A stretch of 6,304 bases of DNA from Methanosarcinales archaeon. GTDB taxonomy: Archaea; Halobacteriota; Methanosarcinia; Methanosarcinales; Methanogasteraceae. Shown here in pieces: positions 1 to 5,558 of this stretch. Position 1 is the stretch's first letter. Each line of letters starts with the position of its first letter. Under the pieces are notes generated by a model. That model was not told the DNA's origin and searched no databases. It saw only the letters and a program-made list of their open reading frames with translations. The stretch lies in NCBI GenBank assembly GCA_030606635.1, contig JAUWGA010000100.1, forward strand, positions 1 to 6,304. The letters are read 5' to 3'. A program made the translations under genes and the position numbers.

Positions 1-197
1 GGGCTCTTGAACTGCATCAAAAACCGGACAAGTGCACTTTGTTTCTTGAATGTCAGTTCGTTGTATCCGTAGCGATCAACTCTTGCTTTTGACTCCTCTG
101 ATGTGAGTCCGGACTCCCCCGATCCGAGAGCTTCAAAGACCTGTTCCGCTGTCAGTCTATACCACGCGGTTTCATTTGATGGTTCGGATTTGTTCAT
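1..197 (-). CDS. P-type cation-transporting ATPase, N-terminal fragment (cut by window edge)
   Basis: The minus strand reads from ATG at 197 to the window edge, giving 65 full codons with no stop. The segment has the layout of the N-terminal cation-ATPase domain of Ca2+/H+/Na+-type P-type pumps: a short polar leader, then AWYRLTAEQVFEALGS (residues 11-26), then GLTSEESKARVDRYGYNEL (30-48), then a basic stretch leading to FLMQFKSP, where the first membrane helix normally begins. In this family the domain sits in the cytosol and packs against the actuator domain. The phosphorylation motif (DKTGT), actuator loop (TGE) and membrane helices lie outside the window, so the transported ion cannot be told. 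The start is supported by the domain beginning soon after it and by a weak GAGG/GGTG upstream (about 199-211). Its ATG overlaps the stop of a small upstream frame (ATGA). Confidence 0.82.
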   Translation of the reverse strand, partial: MNKSEPSNETAWYRLTAEQVFEALGSGESGLTSEESKARVDRYGYNELTFKKQSALVRFLMQFKS

Positions 198-331
198 CGC
201 AACACCGCCTCAAGCGTGTAATGGATCGCCAGGAGCGATCCGTCGATGCCACCGCCAGCATGGCATGGCATTAAAGCAAAACGCCATTCTCTTCCACATA
301 CTCCAGCACCTTCTCTGCCAATAAACCGCAT
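194..331 (-). pseudogene. Small, possibly decayed reading frames upstream of the ATPase gene
   Basis: The spacer between the reductase stop and the ATPase start contains short protein-like stretches in two frames on the minus strand. One frame, from TTG 321 to TAA 271, encodes AEKVLEYVEENGVLL, which looks like a helical protein C-terminus. Its TAA overlaps ATG 271 (TAATG), which opens a 25-codon frame containing GGGIDGSLLAIHYTLEAVLR. That frame ends in a TGA overlapping the ATPase ATG (ATGA). The second frame extends back to ATG 331, giving 45 codons in all. I do not recognise a family. A frameshifted remnant of one small gene, a translationally coupled leader peptide, or chance are all possible. 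Confidence 0.25.
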
Positions 332-342
332 CACAAAGATTA

Positions 343-354
343 TCTTTTATTTCC
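343..354 (-). promoter_or_regulatory. Candidate archaeal TATA box upstream of the ATPase gene
   Basis: Read on the minus strand, this segment gives GAAATAAAAGAT, an A/T-rich archaeal TATA-like element. A start site about 25-27 bases downstream would fall near 320, giving roughly 120 bases of leader before the ATPase ATG at 197, or placing transcription almost on the TTG at 321 of the small upstream frame. It is the only A/T-rich box in the spacer, which is otherwise G/C-rich. No purine-rich BRE is clear-cut. Confidence 0.3.
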
Positions 355-380
355 GAATGTTTGAAGATGTTGGTGGCGCG

Positions 381-404
381 GCTGCCATTACACGGACCGG
401 CAGC
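381..404 (-). other. Inverted repeat just downstream of the reductase gene
   Basis: GCTGCC (381-386) pairs perfectly with GGCAGC (399-404) across a 12-base loop. It begins 21 bases after the geranylgeranyl reductase stop codon. The position suits a transcript 3' end, but no T-run follows on the minus strand, so a terminator role is doubtful. It may be chance in a G/C-rich spacer. Confidence 0.2.
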
Positions 405-424
405 AAGACGCCGCACGACCCCGG

Positions 425-1612
425 TCACACAAACATCTTCCTGAGACTCCAGAGCGACTTTGGGTTCTTCTTGATCAGTGTGACCAGCAGTCCGAAGAGA
501 TCCATCGTGGCAAAATCAAGACCTTCGACAGAATGCGCAAGCTTGTTCAGATCATCATCCGTAAGCGTTACGAAACGATCCTTAACGGCAAGCGACCTGT
601 CCAATCTCTTCCCAAACTCATCCCTCCAGCCGGCATCGTATTCCTGCAATCTCGCCTCGGAGACATCCCCTTCAGAAATCGCATCGGCAGCAACGTCCCC
701 TGCGATGCTCCCTGCATCCATCGCATTGGCGATACCGCCGCCTGTGAGCGGATCGACCTGCCGTGCCGCATCACCTACCAGCATCAGACCGTTTGCGACC
801 GTCCGTTCGATCGGTCCGGATGCTGGCTCGCCGCCGACCACGAGTTCGATGATCTTGCCATCAGGGTAGCGAGTCCTGACAAAGTCCTGCAGCAGATCGA
901 TCGGACGTTTACCCGGGTTGCAGGTATTGCCGCCGACCCCGATCCCGACATTTGCGCACCGGTTGCCCTTTGGGAAGACCCATAAGTATCCTGACGGCGC
1001 TACCGCACTGCCAAGATGGAATTCGCAGCGATCCTGAGCGATATCGATATCTGCCACAAGGAACTGTGCGCAGGTATTAACGCAGGAAGGCTTGAGTGTG
1101 GTATCGATGCCGGCCCACCGCCCGATCTTGGATTCGATGCCGTCAGCACCGATCACGATATCGGAACGGATCTCCACTTCTTCACAGCCTAAGTGCATCG
1201 CGGTGATGCCTTTCACATACCCGTCTTCCATGATCAGACCTGTTGCCCGCGTCTTGACCTGCACCTCTGCTCCGGCAAGCGCCGCTGCATCGGCAAGCGC
1301 ACGGTCGAAGAGTTTGCGTTCGAGCACGTATCCGACCTCGCTTCCTGAAACGTCCTCTGATAGCTCGACACCGGTGCCGTCCGGCGCAAATATCCGAGAA
1401 CCCATGACTTCAGCCGCAATCCACCGCTCATCCGGTTCTATATACTTTTTGATTCGGAGTTTCGCAACACCCTCTGCGCACCTGACCGGATCCCCGATCT
1501 CCTGCCGCTTCTCGATCATCAGAACATTGCATCCGCGCATAGCAGCGGTCTTTGCAGTGATCGAGCCGGCAGGTCCTGCGCCGACAACGATGATGTCGTA
1601 TTTATCCCTCAT
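425..1612 (-). CDS. Geranylgeranyl reductase family flavoprotein (archaeal lipid saturation)
   Basis: This 395-residue FAD enzyme of the geranylgeranyl reductase family probably reduces the double bonds of geranylgeranyl chains in archaeal ether lipids (digeranylgeranylglycerophospholipid reductase type), acting at the inner face of the membrane. Visible motifs: the Rossmann loop GAGPAG (11-16); the PVRCAEG segment with Cys45, characteristic of this family; the internal ADG motif (156-158); the substrate-pocket motif GYLWVFPKG (208-216); and the second FAD motif GDAARQVDPLTGGGI (280-294). No signal peptide or membrane helix is evident, and the length is normal. The ATG overlaps the ferredoxin stop (ATGA), and GAGGTG (1618-1623) lies 5 bases upstream, fixing the start and implying coupled translation. 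The ferredoxin neighbour fits a ferredoxin-dependent reductase; in Methanosarcina acetivorans a geranylgeranyl reductase is known to need the ferredoxin encoded beside it. A paralogue acting on another isoprenoid, such as a quinone or polyprenol, cannot be excluded. Confidence 0.93.
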   Translation of the reverse strand: MRDKYDIIVVGAGPAGSITAKTAAMRGCNVLMIEKRQEIGDPVRCAEGVAKLRIKKYIEPDERWIAAEVMGSRIFAPDGTGVELSEDVSGSEVGYVLERKLFDRALADAAALAGAEVQVKTRATGLIMEDGYVKGITAMHLGCEEVEIRSDIVIGADGIESKIGRWAGIDTTLKPSCVNTCAQFLVADIDIAQDRCEFHLGSAVAPSGYLWVFPKGNRCANVGIGVGGNTCNPGKRPIDLLQDFVRTRYPDGKIIELVVGGEPASGPIERTVANGLMLVGDAARQVDPLTGGGIANAMDAGSIAGDVAADAISEGDVSEARLQEYDAGWRDEFGKRLDRSLAVKDRFVTLTDDDLNKLAHSVEGLDFATMDLFGLLVTLIKKNPKSLWSLRKMFV

Positions 1613-1779
1613 GCAAGCACCTCAATAGCCCCGATCGGGCATATTCGAGCGCAGGCACCGCATTCATTACAAGTATCTGCAATCTCGATCCACGTCTCTA
1701 TGAGTTCGATCGCCCCGACCGGGCAGACCGAGACACATGCGCCGCAGTATCCACATTTGTACCGATTAACGCTGATCAT
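1609..1779 (-). CDS. 2[4Fe-4S] ferredoxin, 56 residues
   Basis: This is a short complete ferredoxin. Two cluster motifs are intact: CGYCGACVSVCP with Cys9, 12, 15 and 19, and CNECGACARICP with Cys37, 40, 43 and 47. Each is followed by the usual (V/I)GAIE turn. By family knowledge each motif supplies three cysteines to one 4Fe-4S cluster and the fourth to the other, making a low-potential cytosolic electron carrier. The start is well supported: its ATG overlaps the gatE stop (ATGA), and GGAGG (1787-1791) sits 7 bases upstream, still inside gatE. Its own TGA overlaps the reductase ATG, again ATGA. Wedged this tightly before the reductase, it is probably that enzyme's electron donor; this is inferred from position. 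It is well below the usual length cutoff for gene calling and easy to miss. Confidence 0.95.
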   Translation of the reverse strand: MISVNRYKCGYCGACVSVCPVGAIELIETWIEIADTCNECGACARICPIGAIEVLA

Positions 1780-3662
1780 GCTAACTCCTCCCTGATCTTT
1801 TCCGTAAGTATTCTGCTGATTAATTTACCGTCCGCCTTGCCACGCAGGTTCTGCATCGCAACACCCATCAGCGGACCAACCGCACCCATCCCGCGTTCGC
1901 GGACAAAATCACTTCGCTCCACAACAATCCTTGCGATAGTATCCGCAATCTCCTTCTCATCCATGCTGACGATGCCGATGCTCTCTGCCACGTCTGCAAC
2001 CATGCGGTCTGGCTGATCTGCAAGCACGCGTAATATCTCGATAATTCCCTCTTTCGCAATCGTATTATCCGCTACTAAACTGAACAGTTCTAAAAAGTGT
2101 CTATCCGAAAATTCCCCGATCCGGACACCATCTTTTCGGAGTTCTGTCAGGGTTGCGGTCAGTGTCCGCACCACAAGAGCAGCATCCACGCTCACCGAGC
2201 CCATGACCGTATCAAAGACATCCAGATATCTGGAATATACCATCTTCCGTGCCAGGTCCTCTGAAAGATCATATTCCCTGACATAGCGATCTTTTTTGTC
2301 AGAAAGCAACTCCGGGATCGCAATCCCCTCGATCCTGCCGGATATCGGAACCGGCGGAACATCGGTCTCGGGATACATCCGTGCAGCGCCCGGAAGCGGT
2401 CGTAGATACGCGCTGCTGCCATCGGGAAGCATCTTTCGGGTCTCCTCGGGAATCCCTACAAGCGCCTGTTCTGCCCTTGCGGAAACTTCATTAAGCGCAT
2501 CCGCTGCCCGATCACAAAGATCGGCAACGATTACCACGCAATCATCAGTCTCTGCGCCCACGAAATCCCGGAACGCATCGACCTCGGCATCGGTGATCCC
2601 GTAAGCAGGCAGTTCATCGGTGTGGAATACCCCGCCGACACCTGCTTTCTTTGCCCGATCCGAAAACTCGGATCCGAGACGGCGGTCCGGCTGGATCTCT
2701 GCTCCGACCATGCCCCCAAATCCACGTAGGCGTAGTGCAAGCACGCACCCCTTCTTAATTGCACGCTTGATGACCGCGGACTCAGTGTTCTCAAAGATGT
2801 GCGTCACGTCCATAGTCTCGCCGACGGTTGCGCCCCTCTTCTTAAGTTCCTCCCGGATCTCAAGCAGTCTTACCTGACGGAGTGCTTCGTACATAACGAT
2901 GGTCTCGATCAGGTCGAGTTCCTGGACTCCCTTGATCTCAACCCTTGCCCCCCCTGCTATTGAGATATTCACATCCTGCCTGATCGTGCCGATCCCTCGC
3001 TTGACCGCACCGGTTGACCGAAGAATCATCCCGATCTGCTCGGCAGTCTCTCTTGCGTGAGCAGGCGAGACGATGTCAGGCGCGGTGCCGATCTCGACTA
3101 AGGGTATCCCGAGCCGGTCTAACGAGAAGACGACCGTATCCCCTTCTTCCCCTACCCGCTGGGCAGCGTCCTCTTCAAGGCAGAGCACATCCATGCCGAC
3201 CCTGCCTTCGGACGTCTCGATGTATCCATCGGTTGCGGCAAGCGATGTGCGCTGGAATCCGGCAGTGTTCGAGCCGTCGATCACGATCTTTCGCATAGTG
3301 TGGAGCTCGTCGACCGGCTGCATGTTTAAGAGGCGGGTGATCATGAGTGTGGTATCGATAGCTTCCTCATTTAATTCCCGCGGCGGCTCTTCATCGTTCT
3401 CGACGAGACAGGTGCTTGGATATGCCTTGTACCTGAATTTGCGGATGACTTTCGCCTCTTCGAGCGCTGCCCGGTCAGTCTCACCCATCTCGCTCTGCGT
3501 CGGTCGCAGGTACCTGTAAAACTCGTAAGTCGATTCATCTGTGTCCCGGAGCAATGTCGGACATCTGCAGAAGAGCTTGTGTTTGGTGTTTAGTTGCTGG
3601 TGTATCTCCAGCCCGGCTTTCAGCCCGAGTGTTTCATAATCGAGATTCGGGGTGCTGGTCAT
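1776..3662 (-). CDS. gatE: Glutamyl-tRNA(Gln) amidotransferase subunit E
   Basis: GatE, 628 residues and full length for the family, is the tRNA-binding kinase/transamidase subunit of the archaeal GatDE complex. GatDE converts mischarged Glu-tRNA(Gln) to Gln-tRNA(Gln), using ammonia released by the asparaginase-like subunit GatD (not in this window). The N-terminal GatB-type cradle shows GLEIHQQL (17-24), KAYPSTCLVENDEEPP (79-94), SNTAGFQRTS (131-140), LDRLGIPLVEIGTAP (181-195), GTIRQDVNIS (225-234) and VEIKGVQELDLIE (241-253). An AspRS-like insertion domain, which separates GatE from GatB, covers about 285-400 (for example FGGMVGAEIQPDRRLGSEFS). RMYPETDVPP (429-438) follows, then the helical and YqeY-like tail, whose tip is GMGAVGPLMGVAMQNLRGKA (591-610). 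No Shine-Dalgarno is evident before the ATG, and a TATA box lies about 27 bases upstream, so the mRNA is probably leaderless. The TGA overlaps the ferredoxin ATG. Confidence 0.98.
   Translation of the reverse strand: MTSTPNLDYETLGLKAGLEIHQQLNTKHKLFCRCPTLLRDTDESTYEFYRYLRPTQSEMGETDRAALEEAKVIRKFRYKAYPSTCLVENDEEPPRELNEEAIDTTLMITRLLNMQPVDELHTMRKIVIDGSNTAGFQRTSLAATDGYIETSEGRVGMDVLCLEEDAAQRVGEEGDTVVFSLDRLGIPLVEIGTAPDIVSPAHARETAEQIGMILRSTGAVKRGIGTIRQDVNISIAGGARVEIKGVQELDLIETIVMYEALRQVRLLEIREELKKRGATVGETMDVTHIFENTESAVIKRAIKKGCVLALRLRGFGGMVGAEIQPDRRLGSEFSDRAKKAGVGGVFHTDELPAYGITDAEVDAFRDFVGAETDDCVVIVADLCDRAADALNEVSARAEQALVGIPEETRKMLPDGSSAYLRPLPGAARMYPETDVPPVPISGRIEGIAIPELLSDKKDRYVREYDLSEDLARKMVYSRYLDVFDTVMGSVSVDAALVVRTLTATLTELRKDGVRIGEFSDRHFLELFSLVADNTIAKEGIIEILRVLADQPDRMVADVAESIGIVSMDEKEIADTIARIVVERSDFVRERGMGAVGPLMGVAMQNLRGKADGKLISRILTEKIREELA
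1784..1792 (-). promoter_or_regulatory. Strong Shine-Dalgarno site of the ferredoxin gene
   Basis: On the minus strand this reads GGGAGGAGT, ending a few bases before the ferredoxin ATG at 1779 and lying within the last codons of gatE. It decides the ferredoxin start and suggests re-initiation by ribosomes finishing gatE. Confidence 0.75.
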
Positions 3663-3683
3663 CTCTTTTGAATGGATCGTTTT

Positions 3684-3695
3684 GGTATATATTTG
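3684..3695 (-). promoter_or_regulatory. TATA-box promoter of the gatE operon, predicted leaderless
   Basis: On the minus strand the sequence reads CAAATATATACC, a very good archaeal TATA box. Its centre, near 3689-3690, is about 27-28 bases upstream of the gatE ATG at 3662. Archaeal transcription starts about 25-27 bases after the box centre, so the transcript should begin at or next to the A of the ATG. That matches the missing Shine-Dalgarno and indicates that gatE, ferredoxin and reductase can be transcribed independently of hemC. Confidence 0.65.
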
Positions 3696-3751
3696 TTATC
3701 GAACTGCATCTTACGAACTTTTCGCCCAGTAGAGCCTGAAACCACAGACGA

Positions 3752-4690
3752 TCAGTATCGACACGCCTCTTTCACCAACGCGCCCCCACCTTTCGCTTGC
3801 AATTCAACGCCAACCCTTTCAGCGTGTTCCGCGTACCCTTCCACCGGAATCGTCTCATCCACCCGTTCATACCGGCTGCCATCGAGCGACAGTACCTCGG
3901 CACGCACCCGGACACGATCGCCGCCCACAATCTCAGCAAACGCGCCGATCGGGACGTCGCACCCTCCGCCGAGAACGCTGATCACGATCCGTTCGATCTC
4001 GGTCTCGATTCTCGTCTGGCTGTGATCAAGCGCACGCACCACATCCCCGGCGCCGGAGTTTTTGAGCGTCACGACCGCTATCGTGCCCTGATTGGCTGAC
4101 GGGGTGAAATGATCGATCTTGAGCCGCTCGAACCCGATATCCCAGCCCAGACGTACAAGCCCTGCCTCCGCCAGAATGATCCCGTCATAGACCCCCTCGC
4201 GTAGCTTTCTCATGCGGGTGTTGATGTTGCCACGCAGATCGATGATATCGAAGTCGCTACGGAACCGGTGCAGTTGGGCGGCTCGGCGGAGCGACGATGT
4301 GCCGATGACAGCGCCTGCGGGCAGGTCATCGATGCTCATGCCGTTGCCGTCGCCACCCCCGTCACCAGCCCCCGTGATCAGCACGTCATACGGAGGATCC
4401 CGCTTGAGGATCGCTGCGGTCGTCAGTTGCTCCGGGCGGATTGTGGGAATGTCCTTCATCGAGTGGACTGCGATATCGATATCGCCAGCGAGCGAGTGTT
4501 CATCGATCTCACGCACGAATGCTCCGACGCCCCCGACATTGGAGAGTTCGTGCAGCGGGCGGTCTGTGACCACATCGCCGTGTGTCTTGATGGTGCGAAC
4601 CTCGGTCTCGGTGCCGATCTCCTGCAACGCTCTGGCAACGATATCTGCCTGCGCAAGCGCAAGCGCACTCCCGCGTGTTCCGATGATCAT
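3752..4690 (-). CDS. hemC: Hydroxymethylbilane synthase (porphobilinogen deaminase)
   Basis: HemC, 312 residues, joins four porphobilinogens into linear hydroxymethylbilane, the precursor of siroheme, heme, F430 and cobamides. The N-terminus IIGTRGSALALAQA (2-15) is the classic opening. AVHSMKDIPT (74-83) holds the catalytic Asp80. GTSSLRRAAQL (130-140) and LRGNINTRMRKL (152-163) hold the arginines that bind cofactor and product carboxylates. LGGGCDVPIGAFAEI (240-254) carries Cys244, which anchors the dipyrromethane cofactor. In place of the common PAPGQGALA the protein has PSANQGTIAV (197-206). The frame stays open for 60 more codons upstream, but that stretch matches nothing in the family, and ATG 4690 begins exactly at the conserved N-terminus. 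A Gly/Asp-rich stretch (107-117) lies before GTSSLRR. The gene lies 89 bp upstream of gatE and is divergent from the NYN gene. Confidence 0.96.
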   Translation of the reverse strand: MIIGTRGSALALAQADIVARALQEIGTETEVRTIKTHGDVVTDRPLHELSNVGGVGAFVREIDEHSLAGDIDIAVHSMKDIPTIRPEQLTTAAILKRDPPYDVLITGAGDGGGDGNGMSIDDLPAGAVIGTSSLRRAAQLHRFRSDFDIIDLRGNINTRMRKLREGVYDGIILAEAGLVRLGWDIGFERLKIDHFTPSANQGTIAVVTLKNSGAGDVVRALDHSQTRIETEIERIVISVLGGGCDVPIGAFAEIVGGDRVRVRAEVLSLDGSRYERVDETIPVEGYAEHAERVGVELQAKGGGALVKEACRY

Positions 4691-4714
4691 ACATGCTGCT
4701 CTTGGTTGCGATGT

Positions 4715-4726
4715 GCATAAATGTTG
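4715..4726 (-). promoter_or_regulatory. Candidate TATA box of hemC, possibly leaderless
   Basis: The minus strand reads CAACATTTATGC, an imperfect TATA element centred about 30 bases upstream of the hemC ATG at 4690. That spacing would start transcription within a few bases of the ATG, and no good Shine-Dalgarno precedes it. The box is weaker than the one for gatE. Confidence 0.4.
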
Positions 4727-4806
4727 CGAATCGAGGAGGTTGTAGGGGGTGGATGGGTCGTGATGCGCTAAGCGTGGTAGAATGGTGCAGGCAAACAGGA
4801 GAGGCA

Positions 4807-4814
4807 TTTTAAAG
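4807..4814 (+). promoter_or_regulatory. Candidate TATA box of the NYN gene
   Basis: TTTTAAAG lies 34 bases before the NYN ATG at 4848. A start site 25-27 bases from its centre falls around 4836-4837. This would keep only part of the GAGGT at 4834-4838 in the transcript, or would make the TTG at 4839 an almost leaderless start. The exact start therefore remains open. Confidence 0.4.
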
Positions 4815-4847
4815 ATCGACCTCAAATAGAGAAGAGGTTTGATTGCA

Positions 4848-5357
4848 ATGGATACCATAAAAATAGCCAAGCGGGCAATGATATTTATCGATGGTCAAAA
4901 CGTGCTCTTCGGATGCAAGAACTTTCAGAAAGACTATAAAATTGATTACGTGAAACTCCGAGACGAATTAACTAAAGATTATGACCTGATAAGAGTTTAT
5001 TTTTACAGCGGAATCGATCCCACGAATGAATCCCAGATCGGGTTTCATAAAGCATTGAGAGAGTCCGGATTTCATGTTGAGACGCGTCCTCTGGTGATGA
5101 GGGATGGGAAGTTTATGGAGAAAGGCGTGGATGTGATGCTCGCAACCGATCTCCTGACCCATGCTTTCAAGGATAATTTTGATGTTGCTGTGATCATAGG
5201 TGGAGATCAGGATTACATCAAAGCACTGGAAGAGGTGAAAAGAGAAGGCAAAAGAATTGTTCTGGCATGCTTTAAAAGTTCATTCAGTGCTGAAATACGG
5301 CAGATTGCAGACGATTCCGTATTTATCGATGATATTTCCGAGATTGTTAAGAAATAG
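4848..5357 (+). CDS. NYN/LabA-type PIN-like putative ribonuclease
   Basis: This 169-residue single-domain protein belongs to the NYN (LabA/DUF88) branch of PIN-like nucleases. The acidic residues expected for metal binding are in place: FIDGQN with Asp15 and Asn18, the EKGVDVMLATDLL segment (91-103) with Asp95 and Asp101, and IIGGDQDY with Asp120 and Asp122. The alternating core strands (MIFID, LIRVYFYSG, VAVIIGG, RIVLACF) fit the Rossmann-like fold. No membrane segment or second domain is seen. By family knowledge it probably cuts RNA in the cytoplasm; the target is unknown. ATG 4848 is chosen because GAGGT (4834-4838) lies 9 bases upstream; TTG 4839 would add three residues. It is divergent from hemC. 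Base composition is clearly more A+T-rich than hemC, gatE or the reductase, which suggests different ancestry. No antitoxin-like partner adjoins it, so a toxin role is not supported. Confidence 0.88.
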   Translation: MDTIKIAKRAMIFIDGQNVLFGCKNFQKDYKIDYVKLRDELTKDYDLIRVYFYSGIDPTNESQIGFHKALRESGFHVETRPLVMRDGKFMEKGVDVMLATDLLTHAFKDNFDVAVIIGGDQDYIKALEEVKREGKRIVLACFKSSFSAEIRQIADDSVFIDDISEIVKK

Positions 5358-5363
5358 ATATTA

Positions 5364-5417
5364 TGCCAGGTGGCACAATGCGAAGCATTGCAATGGGTAT
5401 ATTCCCGCCACCTGCCA
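5364..5417. repeat. Nested inverted repeat immediately after the NYN gene
   Basis: The outer arms are CAGGTGGC (5367-5374) and GCCACCTG (5407-5414), 8 of 8 paired. They extend to 5364-5374 against 5407-5417 with one mismatch. Inside, CAATGC (5376-5381) pairs with GCATTG (5385-5390) around a GAA loop, forming the GCGAAGC core known as an exceptionally stable mini-hairpin. GGG (5395-5397) may also pair with CCC (5404-5406), giving a three-way junction. The element starts 7 bases after the NYN stop. It could be a 3'-UTR structure, a processing or termination signal, or a REP-like palindrome. No second copy is seen in the window. Confidence 0.6.
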
Positions 5418-5463
5418 AGTTATTATCGATGTATAGACTGCCGCTGTGGTACATAAACGTTTC

Positions 5464-5472
5464 GTATATTTT
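5464..5472 (+). promoter_or_regulatory. Candidate TATA box upstream of arcS
   Basis: GTATATTTT is a fair archaeal TATA element. A start site about 26 bases on would be near 5494, giving an arcS leader of about 240 bases that includes the G-rich run and the TAG-interrupted frame. It also overlaps the zone where NYN transcription probably ends. Confidence 0.35.
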
Positions 5473-5480
5473 ATTGAGAC

Positions 5481-5493
5481 TTTTTATTATTTT
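5481..5493 (+). terminator. T-rich tract, possible terminator of the NYN transcript
   Basis: TTTTTATTATTTT lies 124 bases after the NYN stop. Archaeal termination often relies on oligo-T tracts in the non-template strand without a hairpin, so this is a reasonable end point for the NYN transcript. It could equally be part of the A+T-rich promoter region of arcS. Confidence 0.35.
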
Positions 5494-5526
5494 CTGGAAT
5501 TATGTTCGGAAAACCCCATAGACATA

Positions 5527-5558
5527 GGGGGCAGGTGTGAGGTTGGGAGGGGGTGGGG
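5527..5558 (+). other. G-rich run with G-quadruplex potential
   Basis: Four G tracts occur on the plus strand: five G at 5527-5531, three at 5545-5547, five at 5549-5553 and four at 5555-5558. The last three are separated by single bases and the first by 13 bases. This satisfies a loose quadruplex pattern with one long loop. It stands out in an otherwise A+T-rich gap and would lie in the arcS mRNA leader if transcription starts near 5494. Confidence 0.4.

Noticed and set aside
246..869. Long plus-strand open frame of about 207 codons
   Set aside because: It is antisense to the well-supported geranylgeranyl reductase, is Ser/Pro-rich as is typical of the opposite strand of a G+C-rich gene, and has no domain pattern.
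4652..4664. GCGCAAGCGCAAGCGC short direct repeat
   Set aside because: It is explained by the ALALAQA codons at the conserved N-terminus of HemC.
4212..4745. Long plus-strand open frames opposite hemC
   Set aside because: They mirror the hemC coding strand and are rich in Ser, Cys and Arg without any recognisable motif.
4753..4812. 19-codon plus-strand frame preceded by GAGGAGGT at 4733-4740
   Set aside because: The spacing to the ATG is about 12 bases, the peptide is very short and unremarkable, and the region lies between two divergent promoters. The Shine-Dalgarno-like run is probably chance.
4691..4870. N-terminal extension of 60 codons upstream of hemC ATG 4690, with a hydrophobic start
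   Set aside because: It has no resemblance to the HemC family, overlaps the divergent NYN start and the probable promoter, and conserved homology begins exactly at 4690.
5355..5456. Readthrough of the NYN TAG, adding about 32 codons with a Cys-rich end (CIDCRC)
   Set aside because: The NYN protein already has a natural length and end at the TAG, the extension runs through the palindrome, and an open stretch of this length is expected fairly often by chance.
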